This document shows positions 37,251 to 47,949 of a DNA stretch of 64,000 nt, one piece after another. Position 1 is the first letter of the stretch; every line of letters starts with the position of its first letter. The notes below the pieces were generated by a model. The model ran no database searches and was not told the origin of the DNA. It saw only the letters and a program-made list of their open reading frames with translations. A program made the translations under genes and the position numbers. The stretch is from Verpa conica (lineage: Eukaryota; Ascomycota; Pezizomycetes; Pezizales; Morchellaceae): contig JAUFSD010000006.1 of assembly GCA_033030425.1 (NCBI GenBank), positions 1,364,001 to 1,428,000 of the forward strand, given 5' to 3'.

Positions 37251-40200
37251 AACTTATTTGTCCATTATTTGTCTCAAATTTACTGTGTGTTTTGTTTTAC
37301 TATCCGCCGAGCACCAGTAGCTTAGGGGGTTACTCCTACAGTCTTTAGAAGAATGAATAATGCATATTTTAAATCTACTTGGTGGCAATCTTACTTCTAC
37401 ACTTTGACAGATTTGACGTACTCTGGAAACTTCGAAGGCAGATTTCAAGATTCGAATCAAGGATTTCTCCGGCTGATCCGGGTTGATAGGATCTTGGATA
37501 GATCGAGTCGGGGAGCTGCAGGATGAGGCGTGTCGCGTGGGCTTTCGTGGAGCCTCAATTACATCTTTAGAACATGCTCATAAGCTCTCGTTCTTTGCCA
37601 CAGTACCCTGATGACCCGATACACACGATGTTGCGTACTTTGTACGCCGTAAGATAGTATATGATAATGAAGGGTTTTCTCACTTTGTGATACCCCAGGA
37701 TTTTACGCCGAGAAACGTGGCGGAGGTAGTTTCACTTCTGCAGACCGACGCCACGATCATACCAAAGCTGTTTTGGTGCCGGACTACCGATGTCGATATG
37801 GATAGTTTTCCCCGTCAGCAAGCCACCGTCCCGACCCTGTACCAGGGCATGACATACCCATTTAACGATCTCTGAGGTGTACGTATATAGTGGAAGATCG
37901 GACATGGCAGCGAGAATTTTATAGAGATGTCATCATGGAGGTGTTCTGACAAGGGTATCCACTGTATGATTATTCCCAGATAGACGGATGGCAGCTACTT
38001 CCGCACTCTAATAGGCCTTGAAAAACCCTTCCGACTTTCTGGTATAGGATCTGGGGTTTGTAATTTCTGCTGTGAAACCACTGGTAAGCTGGATGCCGCA
38101 AAGAAAAAGAAAAGAGAAGAATTCACGTTTTGTGGAAACGGCGAACACATGGTAAGAGACTAAACACGCCTCAGATCCTCAATTCACCTATCATATGCTC
38201 CAATAACCAGACACTCGAGGAGTGAAACAGTAGGCCATATTCTACACGTTTCGTAGCTTGTACGTATGGCTGAAACGAAACAGGCTTCTTTTTCTGCAGG
38301 TTTAAAGTTTTGACCCATTATTAGGCCTTACGATCGAATATCATTCTGATTCTGATTCTGAGTCTGAGTCCTGACCTCCATCGCCACGAAAAGCGGCCAC
38401 GATGGGACTTCGGACACAATGTATGAATTAGCATTGTAGTTTCATACTCCTTGATCCTCGTGGTCTATGATCGCTAGAAAACCTGACAAATTGATCTCAT
38501 CTAGCCGTCTGCCGCGCGCAAGCCCAGGGTCTTCTTGGAGATCCCACCTCGGTCATTCTGCAGTTTCCATGGCTATTGCCGCGATGTAAGATTGTTCCTT
38601 TCTATTTCTTGAAACGGGTAGAGCTCAGGAAATTAAGTATACGTAGGCGCGGTGAAGAACTCTTTTAATAAAAAATTCAATATAGATGAGCCACTAGTAC
38701 ATTTTAGGAGAATTTCCGGCTTCCATCGTAAGCTTCCATGCCTCAATTTATCGCAACACCTCATCTTAGGCCTACCCGATGGTTGTTCTAGGCTTAATGA
38801 CAGGTCATGAACTCCTGGTTTTGCAAATGGCGCTATTTGGGAAGGGGGGGGGGAGTTCCAGTACAAGTAATTACCGCACCGGCGGAGACCTGGAAGACCA
38901 AGTTTTCGGAATTGTTTAACGACTGTAATTCGATGGGCCTAACTGCTGGAAGAAGTGTTTATAAGAGGAAGGACCCAAAGGTTTTGTGCCAGTCTGTATT
39001 GGGTTAGACAATGTCCCGATAACTTGGTGATCAGACACGCGGGATATAGTGGAAATGGCGAAGGAAAGTGCCGTGGCCATAGGAAACACACGGTTCTTCG
39101 ATCCCTCAGAGCTTCCGGGGAACACAAACACTATCTGCTAAACCCACTACTTCTACCGAATACGAAGGCACCATAAGTAGTTGGCAGCCTGTAACATATC
39201 TATGAGATAAGAAGATACCAGGGCACAGAACCCTATAGCTACATGTATGGGGGCTACAATAAGACCTGGCCTATGCATGTACTCTATACATATATATGTA
39301 AGGGCTATCCAGGACAAGAATCGCGTGACGGGCCGTCAGAAGATATAAATTAGGCTAAATAAAACCCCAGTAGCTAAGTCGTAAGTGTCATAGATATAAT
39401 ATAATTACAGAAGACGAGTTTGCAATTGGTATAGTTCTAGAAGCTGATGTAAATTAAACGTTAGGGTCGAAAACCAGCCACCTCCACCTTCGCTTCCCTA
39501 GGAAAACCGAATGTCAAAGCCGTGGACCCACCCGCAACGCAGTAATTAACGACTACACCGCCGCCCACTATGGCTGATTAGGTTTTTGGTCTTATGAGGA
39601 CTTGTAGGTTACGGCACCAAAAGAAATCCCGCAGGAAATTCAAGCTTGAATACGTGTCGAGGATACAAACTAAGGTATACTTTATTGAGACCCGAAGACT
39701 AAAATTCCGGTTTGGGTTGGTGCTTGTACTGATAATGTAAGGAAAGCCATCTCGGCAGCCGGATGGTAAGCTATTCCAGCGAGTGATTGATTATGATCTT
39801 AAAATATCCATGGGAGTACATGGGGCAGAGGCTAGCCTCGAATAAATCAGTCATTAATACATGGAGCCTAAGTCTAGCTTGGGGTAGAAGATCGAAACTA
39901 GCGAGACAAACTTCTCGATTAAATGTTGTCTATGGTAATTTTCATGGACTGACATAATGATATAATAGTTATAGTACTAGCAATACATCCTATTTGTAAT
40001 AAATATTTGTCTGTAGGGGGTTTACCTTGCTCGGAAATTTACTGTTATAGTGCTCTGATTCCTAGGCCTTCCTTATATTATAAGATTTGCACTTATGAGA
40101 CATATACATATATAGACATGCAGCTACACCTCGCTATAAGAAATTCTAAGGATTCGGCTGATTTTATTAATGTTTCTTGTAATAAGTTTTCCAAAGACAC

Positions 40201-40803
40201 CCATTATTGCAAGGGTAGTTTTTGTGCCTGTGTAGGGTGTGATCGCACTATTGAGCCGCGTACGTCACTCTAGGTCTGTTATATGTTGAATCAGTTATTG
40301 GTAATCGTGAAATTCATTAAAAGTGAAAGTCTGTTATAATCTATTATGGTCTATAGTCCTTGAATATAGAAATGCGTGAAGGTTTTAGTATTCACCCTTA
40401 GCTATCTCGAGGACGGGAGTAGGTACGCGGTATAACGAAGAAAAGGGTATATTATAGCTGTCCTAGCTAGCTAGCCCGCTTAAGGACACTGTAACTTATC
40501 GGGGGTACTATCCTACCCGTTGATGGTACATCTCATATCCCCATACGGGTAAGGAAATATAAGGTATGGCTCAATACAGGTATATATACTCCATGCAATG
40601 GTGGGAACAATAGCTAGAAAATATGAATGCGTCTTGAATTATTAATTGGATTTTTGGGACTTTTATACCACGCTTTATTGTATTTATGGGAGTTTTTTCT
40701 GGGTGTTTTTGGGTGGCCAGAAATATTTGTATGTCATTACCCATATATATATATAGGGGACGCCCCTCAAATACAGTACGGGAAAGCGGGGTGTTTTTGG
40801 TAT
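37251..40803. other. Gene-free region
   Basis: Mixed composition, becoming AT-rich after 39200. It contains a short TCTGAT/TCTGAG tandem at 38342-38370 and a G10 run near 38844. A cysteine-containing frame at 40007-40273 is open but unrecognised. No gene is supported. Confidence 0.5.
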
Positions 40804-40945
40804 GGAATTAGTGCGGTATTTTGGAAAATACTAGATTAAGTTGGCTGTGTTACAGAATTTTTTGACCAACTTGGTAGCAATTCCAACTTAAAACCGTATT
40901 CCCCACCGATGCAGTAGTGAAAACACCCCCTTTCTCACTATTGTA
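40804..40945 (-). repeat. 142-bp dispersed repeat, copy 2
   Basis: Reverse-complement counterpart of 17409-17550, same length. The shared 3' end is GCGGTATT and the shared 5' end is TACAATAGTGAG (TACAATGACGGA in copy 1). Similarity stops abruptly at both ends, so these look like true element borders. Confidence 0.75.
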
Positions 40946-42988
40946 GGCCCGTATATGAGAAATTTCTCCAACGAATCAGAACATATATATGGTACTTCTG
41001 GTGATTAAGTCAGTTTAATATCTCCCAAAGGCTTCTCGTTAACTAGGGGTGCTCTTCTGAATAGAATTTGGCTCTAGTATATATATACTCACTGGAGAAT
41101 ATGATTGATATTAGTGCTTGTATGACCTAATAACCATAACCTACTAGCTATAAACGACTGTATGTTGGTAACCACAGATATAGAGCCCAAAACACTATGT
41201 ATCGGTCAAAATAAGAAAGCCAATAGCTTTCCCATGTTTTAATGTCTTCATTGGCCATCAATTTGGTACTGTAATTCTTGTATTCTTACTTGTTTCACCT
41301 GGTAATAAGGACTGCAAAATTATTTTCGGAGATTATGGGTGCGGCGGTTCGTATAATTTGTACTTGGAGCGGAATGAAAGCGTACACTGACCTAGGGATT
41401 ACCAAGGCCAAACACCCATATTTTATTGTAGGACAATTGAATGCTTAGTATAAATAGGGATTTTAGGTGGAGGGTTAGTATACTGTACTTTATGGTGATT
41501 TATCAAAGACTGAGGTATTTATTTTAGTATGTCTAATATAAAGAGTACTAGGGCTTTTGGAAGTACCTGTATAGATTGGCAAGGGACAGCTTACTGTAAT
41601 GGTTTGATACATTTTCTTTATAATGAAAGTGGCATTCTTTTTATGGGGTAGAGAAACCTGATACTATAGAGAAATTTTGGGCCTTATCAGCTATGTATAT
41701 ATGTCGCTTCTAAGTTCATAAGATTATACTTTCTCAGGATCTGAAAATATATCTATAAACTCGCCATGTTACATTAATTTTTTCTATTGGACTGTACGTA
41801 TTATGCTTAATTAGATATGACTTTCTTTGTGCTACTTATTTATTATCGATAATATAGCTGTATATTATATAAAAGTAATCTATATATATATATAGTGGAT
41901 TGAATTCGCTGCATCATGCAAGCAAATTTCCTCAGTTGATGAAGCAACATATATATAGGTGTGAAATTAATTAAGAGCTAGAAGTGTTACGTATGTTTAT
42001 ATTTACTGGCTAATATCGTTTTATTAAAGTAGTACGTACGTAATATGTATGAGGGTATGGTCTCAAAACCTATTTTATAACCGGTGGTACTAGAGTACTG
42101 GAATCCAGAGGTCTGTACCGCTAGTAGGGAATTGAAGACCAGTGGTATAGGCTTCCATAATATAAGGGTACAACGGGCCGTGGTAAAATATATTTTAACA
42201 TATTTACCGCTCTATACCCTTTGATCATGCATATAATTGGGCTCACTTTTGACTCTGCCCACTTTTTTTTAAATTCGTTAGTTAAATACAACCTGTTAGG
42301 TTATGACAAATGTTTGTGGTGCAGTGATGTGTTGAAACATATTTTACCGCTAGCAGTATATACCGGAACTCTTAAATTTGGAGTAGAAACACCACTTATG
42401 TACTGAAATTTAGGCCTATACAGCTAGTATGGAAGCATAAATTGGTCAAAAGTTTGTTTCCCACCGGTGGTAGATTAAGGTACAAAAATGCTAGATTCCA
42501 GTACTTGTATGTGCTATTTTCACTGAATCTAGCACCCTGTACTTAAGTCAAAACTAATTTATTGAGGTAGGCGCTTAGAGATTAGTGATAGTGGCTTACA
42601 TCTCTAGTGGCCTAGTTACTTTGCCACCTAATTAAATTAACTAGTGCTAGTTAGGAGTGCTTGACCTAAGTACAAGGGCTGAAATCTAGCGCTTGTATGT
42701 GTCTTTTTTTACTGAATCTATCAGGCTATACTTAGAATAGGTACTCGGAGATAGCATTAGATAGTTTACTAAGCCTCTAGCTAGGCGGAAAAGTGACTAG
42801 GCCACCGAATACACTATGGAGGGATAGGCAACTTTCCCACTAACCTAAAGACCAGCTGTCTTAAAAAGTTTATCTTGATTCAATTACAGAGTACTGGATT
42901 AATGAAATAGCACGTATAGGCGCTTTTTGAATTTTAATTACTACTGGTGGTAAATTAGGTTTTTGACTGGTCTACGCTTCTATGTATA
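40946..42988. other. AT-rich desert with degenerate repeats
   Basis: No gene is seen. From about 42060 to 42980 there are recurring degenerate motifs: ACCGGTGGTA or ACTGGTGGTAAATT, followed by copies of GATTCCAGTACTTGTATGTG / AATCTAGCGCTTGTATGTG. They relate to the tandem array at 54242. Confidence 0.5.
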
Positions 42989-43052
42989 TGTTCTGGCCCG
43001 TTGGGGGCGCGCGCCTATCGGGGGGACATCCCCAGCCCAACGGGCTAGAACA
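42989..43052. mobile_element. 64-bp minimal copy of the GC-ended TIR element
   Basis: Runs from TGTTCTGGCCCGTTGGG to CCCAACGGGCTAGAACA, flanked on both sides by TA. It keeps the terminal inverted repeats and one CCTATCGGGGGGACA block but lacks the whole core. It could fold into a single GC-rich hairpin. It is either a deletion derivative or a minimal transposed unit. Confidence 0.8.
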
Positions 43053-43862
43053 TATATATCTCTTTACTATATCATATAGAGAACCCATGCGTAAGAAACA
43101 TTTTTAGTACTTGTGTTTTTGTGATCAAAACATAACCAGGGACTCTTAAGTACAGGAAGGTCGTTATTTTTCACTAGATAGACTACTTCAGGAATATTCT
43201 CCGTTGCCAAGTAACTTTTCGGATCTTTTTTTTTTTATAACTGACCGATTATGGCTAGTTATTCTCAGAGAATATATATTTGTTACACAATTCAATCGAG
43301 ATACATAATCAAGATTCTCAGACATATAGTCTACTGCGACGAACGGCGATCTCCTTCGCCATAACGGTATTATTTATTAGTATTTTGTGTATCAGGTACT
43401 GGTGTCGATCATGTAGTCATATCCTTCTAAAGAACGCCCAGCTGTTATGTCGGCGGTAGTCCTACTTCTGGAATCTAAAAGCCCTCATAGAGGGAGGATC
43501 CCTCGCTTAATTAAAACTCTACACATGCTTCAGATTAAGGTGGGGCGTGCGGGGAAACTATATTTTTACTGTACTCTAATTCTGCTCGGAGGGTGCCATA
43601 AAAGTACTCCGCTTGTACCCCGGTCGACTATAATAACAGGGTATACTTTGCATGTGTCGTAACTGTTGGGTTTCTTGTTCTTCATTTTTTTAGCAGGCAG
43701 TTGAGCAGTTTCACATGGGCCAGTGATAGTGAGAAAAAGAGGGGAAATATAGATATAAAAGGTGGTTTTGAAGACGCTCATAGGAATTATTTGCAATTTT
43801 TATCACTAGAAAAAGACCTCCTTTGCTCTTAAATAGCTCGTCTTGGAAGATTTTCTCCTAGT
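43053..43862. other. Region upstream of the cutinase gene
   Basis: AT-rich DNA with no supported gene. The promoter of the cutinase gene is presumably in the last 200 bp, where a TATA box is seen. Confidence 0.45.
43754..43760 (+). promoter_or_regulatory. TATA box of the cutinase gene
   Basis: TATAAAA lies 109 bp upstream of the cutinase start codon, at normal fungal spacing. Confidence 0.5.
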
Positions 43863-44690
43863 ATGACTATTGCTAAAATGATTTTTGGGGCAGCAGTCAT
43901 TTTCACTTCGCTCCTCTTACCTTCACTTGGTTCTGCTCTTCCGCGGCCCCAAACTGCCGATTTTTCCGATGCTGTCACCATAGGAAGAAGGGCAACTCCG
44001 GTCGAAGCTCTCGCAGTAGCTTTCGAGGAGCTTGAAGCCACTAAAATCGAGGTCTCTGCAGCGGTAGAATCAGTTCGTAACGATCTTGTCGATGGAAGTT
44101 GTGATGATATTATCGTCATCTTCGCACGCGGAACATCAGCACCTGGAAACGTTGGAGCAGCAACCTCAGTTGGGCCGATCTTCTTCGGTAACCTGTCAGC
44201 AGTCGAACCAGGAAGAGTAATTGTCCAAGGAGTCAATGACTACCCAGCTGATGTTTGGGGGTATCTGGGTGGCGGGTCTGATACTGGTGCCGAGAATATG
44301 GCTGGGTTAGTGCGGTTGGCTGCTGCGCAGTGCCCAAACTCAAAGATTGTTCTTTCTGGATTTAGGTACGTCTACCCTTCGTTCTACTAGTATATTTTAG
44401 TAGGTGTTCTTCACTAATACCTAACCTGAAAAACTAGCCAAGGGGCCCAAGTTACGCATAAAGCTGGAGCTCTGATTCCATCTTCTCTCTACTCGAAAGT
44501 CGCAGCAATTGTCCTTTTCGGCGACCCTAATAACGGCGATGAATTTCCTGGTTTTCTGAACAGTAATGTCAAGACATTCTGCAACGATGGTGACCTTATC
44601 TGCGATGGTTTCCCAATCATTGCTGATGCACATGGTACATACGCAAATGATGCACCGGCGGCTGCAGAATATGTTGCTGCAAGGGTTTAG
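43863..44690 (+). CDS. Secreted cutinase (serine esterase)
   Basis: Extracellular esterase of the alpha/beta-hydrolase cutinase family, cleaving cutin or related polyester lipids. Two exons (43863-44365 and 44438-44690) with a 72-bp intron give 251 residues. A signal peptide of about 24 residues (hydrophobic core IFGAAVIFTSLLL, likely cut after GSA) is followed by a propeptide-like stretch. The core starts at CDDIIVIFARGTSAPGN, with the oxyanion region. The nucleophile is Ser168 in GFSQG, which is formed exactly across the intron. Asp220 (CNDGDLIC, inside the expected disulfide pair Cys216-Cys223) and His233 (DAHGTYAND) complete the triad with the same spacing as in Fusarium cutinase. The reading frame is intact despite lying in AT-rich, transposon-rich DNA. 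The nearest other supported gene is 6 kb away. Confidence 0.94.
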
Positions 44691-45722
44691 TTGTTAGGGG
44701 GTTCCTGTATTTTTGTGATGAGGTACGTTGTAAGTAGGGTTCATATGAATTATGTAGGGAAGTGGTTTGATGTTCAAGCGAGCAGCACCAAAAACAAAGT
44801 ACGCTTTTTTCTGCGGTGCAACACCTAAATGAATTGAATTTTCAATGATATAGTTGATCTATGAGTTAATATAATGAGATTCATAACTTCGCCTTGCAGA
44901 AAAGTGCTCATACTTGGAAAATTGTGCCTAGGGGACCAATATTTGGAATTTGGCTACTATTTCCGCTCTTGAAGTATACTAGAGGGAAGGGCTATAATTT
45001 CTAATCTTAGATTAAGAACAAACACATCCAAATCAACATAAGACAACTTTTCCCACCTTGGATATCTGTTACTGCCGAGGAACTGGCGCTGTTGAGTCAC
45101 TTTCGTGCACCTAGCTTATGTACATATATATACAGCGGAGAGGTATTTCTTTAAAATTTTAAAACTCAAATCAACTACCAGCATTTCTGGTAAATCGCAT
45201 GCATATATTTGCAGAAAACAGTGCTTAATCTAATTAGTAGACATAATCTAAGGGGTTGGCTCGTTGAAAACATAATAATTGGTTAATTTGTTAGATGTTG
45301 ACTAAACCGGGATAGCGTAGGCCGGCCGGACATAGCTAGTACTTGATTAGTTGCTAAGTTAATGACGCGGTAGTAGCGGTAGCCGAAGAATTGTGTTTCG
45401 CCAGGGTCTAGGAATAATATAATGCACCCTTAAATAATTGTGAGTAATTAATAAGTTAGCTTTTAATTTTCCTGTATAATAATACCGAGTAATATATACC
45501 TCGTGACAATGACGTGCATTCCTTCAGTCACTTTTTAATAACATGCTATATATAGGTTAATGTCTTCGTTAGTAACTTTATTTTGTGAATCCATTAATTA
45601 GGGCCGGCTTGTAGGTCTACTTTCTGAAAAATAAACTCAGGCTCGGGGGTACAAGGGACTGGTGTTTACCTTAATTTTGAGGACTGCAATCGGCCAACTC
45701 AGCCGTCCAGTCCATATATATA
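44691..45722. other. AT-rich DNA downstream of cutinase
   Basis: No gene and no recognised element in about 1 kb. The last bases are a TA dinucleotide run at the insertion site of the next element. Confidence 0.5.
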
Positions 45723-46485
45723 TGTTCTGGCCCGTTGGGGGGACCTGCCTATCGGGAGACGTCCTCTGAACGGGCCAGCCTGGGAGCGGACGGGTAGGCA
45801 TCCTCTGAATGGGTTACCTCTTGGAGGGACACCAGTGTCCCCCATATGGGTAGGTGATAAATCATGGCTCAATTAATACAGGCAATCCTAAATAAATTAA
45901 GTTAGTAGTCAGAAAAATATTAGTCTATCCTGAGATTCTTTTAGGATTTTTTGTGATTTTATACAGGCAACTCTGTATATAAGAATATTATTTATAAGAA
46001 TATTCTTAGTAGGTAGCCCCTCAAAACGCCCCACTAGACTATATTTGGAATAATTCCTTCCATATCCGGCTAGAAAACCTTTCTTATAGGAATATTCTCA
46101 CTATATTGCTTGAAATTCTCGGTCCCAATCGTATTCTTATAGGGAGAGTCGCCTGTACCATGCATTGTTGTCTCTAGGGATTTTTATATTGTGGGCGCTT
46201 TTTGGTAGCAAATAATAGTTATATACTATCTGATAAATAGAGTGCTTTATAAGCAATGTACTTGGGTAAAATAGGGTAAAATAGCTGTCTACCCGTTTAG
46301 GGTACACAGTGTGTCCCTCCAATAGGTAGCCCATTGAGGGGATGCCCTATAAAACTGATTTATAGCTACCCATTGGAGGGATATCCCCCCAACAGGTAGC
46401 CCATTGAGGGGATATCCCTCCAACAGGCCGGCCCGTCCAGGGGACGTCCCCCCAATAGGCAGCGTCCCCCGAACGGGCCAGAACA
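45723..46485 (-). mobile_element. GC-ended TIR element, copy 2, carrying a nested insertion
   Basis: Inverted relative to copy 1 (17685-18265): same terminal TGTTCTGGCCCGTT / AACGGGCCAGAACA repeats, same subterminal GC-rich repeats and same AT-rich core. Flanked on both sides by TA-rich DNA, compatible with a TA target duplication. After removing the nested 192-bp insert and one TA it would be about 569 bp, close to copy 1. It codes for no protein. Confidence 0.88.
45964..46155. mobile_element. 192-bp TA-flanked TIR element nested in copy 2
   Basis: Starts CAGGCAACTCTGTATATAAG and ends CTTATAGGGAGAGTCGCCTG, giving imperfect terminal inverted repeats of about 24 bp, with TA on each side. Copy 1 shows the empty site: TTTTATACCATAG in the same context (on the minus strand). 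No coding capacity. TA duplication and CAGG ends suggest mobilisation by a Tc1/mariner-type transposase encoded elsewhere. Confidence 0.88.
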
Positions 46486-47390
46486 TATATATGGTGGGGT
46501 TCAATCTATTGTTTCTGTTTTTACGAATAGTATAGTTTTGATGTCTCTAGCTCTGAGTATTTTTTTTCGATAACATGCCCTTCATGAATAATAAAAAATC
46601 CTGTGATTGAAAGCGCTGGATTAAGTTGGAAAATGTAGTTTTATATATCGTGGGAGATGAATTAAGCAAAGTCTACATGAGATACCGAGGCCCTTTTTGT
46701 GGGAGTAAGTCGAGAGGGGGGGACATACCGGGTAATATAATGTATAACAGAGGCTCACTTTTTCCTGGGCTATGGCGTTCGATTTTTTCCGCAGCTAGCT
46801 GATAGGTGGGTTCCGCTTAATTGGGTAAATAAATTTATAGATAAATAAATATGGTTAATCCTCGGATACCCCGGCCAGGGATTGACAACTACCCCGCGTA
46901 TTATGTGCTTTATCTCCACTAGTGTTTTTCCAGATGCGCCGAAGGGTTGCATTCTCGCTTAAAGTTTAAGAATGACTAAATCCGGCCTGAATATTTAATC
47001 ACTTCTGGACAGCTCTAGCCAATGGATTAGCTGTAAAGGCCCATTAATTCTTTTATAATTGCTAAGACTGATTCTCTACTGCTCTAGGTATTGCTTAAGC
47101 AATAGAGCGTTAGAGTTGTATAATCTTAGGTACTTTAAAGAGCGCTATATATACCTGTTGCTGTAGCTAGGTCTTTAGGATCCTTCGCTCATGCATGCCG
47201 AATCCTCGCCAATGATAAATATTTCGATTTCGGGCCTACCTACGAGGCAAAGCTTCACGGCTGCATAACGACTGATATGTACATAAACTGGGTCAGAATC
47301 TTTAAGTTATGCTCGGCAGGTTAGAAACTGTTTCAGGATTGAGGTCACCTTGGATCGAGCGTTCTCCAGTCCTATAGAAGGGTTGTATTA
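46486..47390. other. Spacer between two TIR elements
   Basis: AT-rich DNA with no supported gene. It includes a short self-complementary stretch around 47085-47105 (TATTGCTTAAGCAATA). Confidence 0.45.
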
Positions 47391-47949
47391 TATTGTGGGG
47401 GGACAAAAATAACCGCGGATCGACACCTCAAAAAACACAGAATTCTAAAAGTACCACCACAACTACAAGAGTAAATATATCAGTCTAATAATTTATTGGC
47501 CTAAAGAATAGTCCTAGGTGGACATTTATGTCATGGAAAAATATCTTGTTGATTACCCAGGCTTACTGTATTGTGGGTTCTTTATGGCCACAAAAAAAGA
47601 CTTGATACAGCAGGACCCACTGCTTCAACAAAATCCCTTCTTTCTGGCTATTATTTGGTGTATATTAAATAAAATTCAATGTGGTATCTACCCTCATAGT
47701 GATACTTTCTACTTAATAAAAATACCTAATAAAAATCATAAAGTAGTTTTTAGCTACTAAGGCACCCTGTGAATGGAAACTCCCAAATAGTACAGTGAAT
47801 TTTCTCCCTGACATAGAGGGGCTCCCAAGGATGTATTTAGTCATGTGTATAAAGTTCTCATCTTTGTCTTATCAGCTTGTTGAATTTTGGTGGTGGGGGT
47901 GGGTTGTTGTCACTATGTAATCCACGGTTATTTTTGTCCCCCCACAATA
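47391..47949. mobile_element. 559-bp TIR element with TA ends
   Basis: The left end TATTGTGGGGGGACAAAAAT and right end ATTTTTGTCCCCCCACAATA form a 30-bp inverted repeat with a single mismatch (CCGCGGAT versus CCGTGGAT). The outermost TA pair is the likely target duplication. An internal plus-strand frame at 47518-47760 (80 codons) has no recognised domain and is probably not a transposase. It is best viewed as a non-autonomous element. Confidence 0.85.

Noticed and set aside
37310..37400. Possible tRNA around AGTAGCTTAGGGGGTTA
   Set aside because: No cloverleaf could be drawn and the GATTCGAATC downstream is not at B-box spacing.
47518..47760. 80-codon frame inside the TIR element as a transposase
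   Set aside because: No DDE-type motif or helix-turn-helix pattern is visible, and it is far too short for a transposase.
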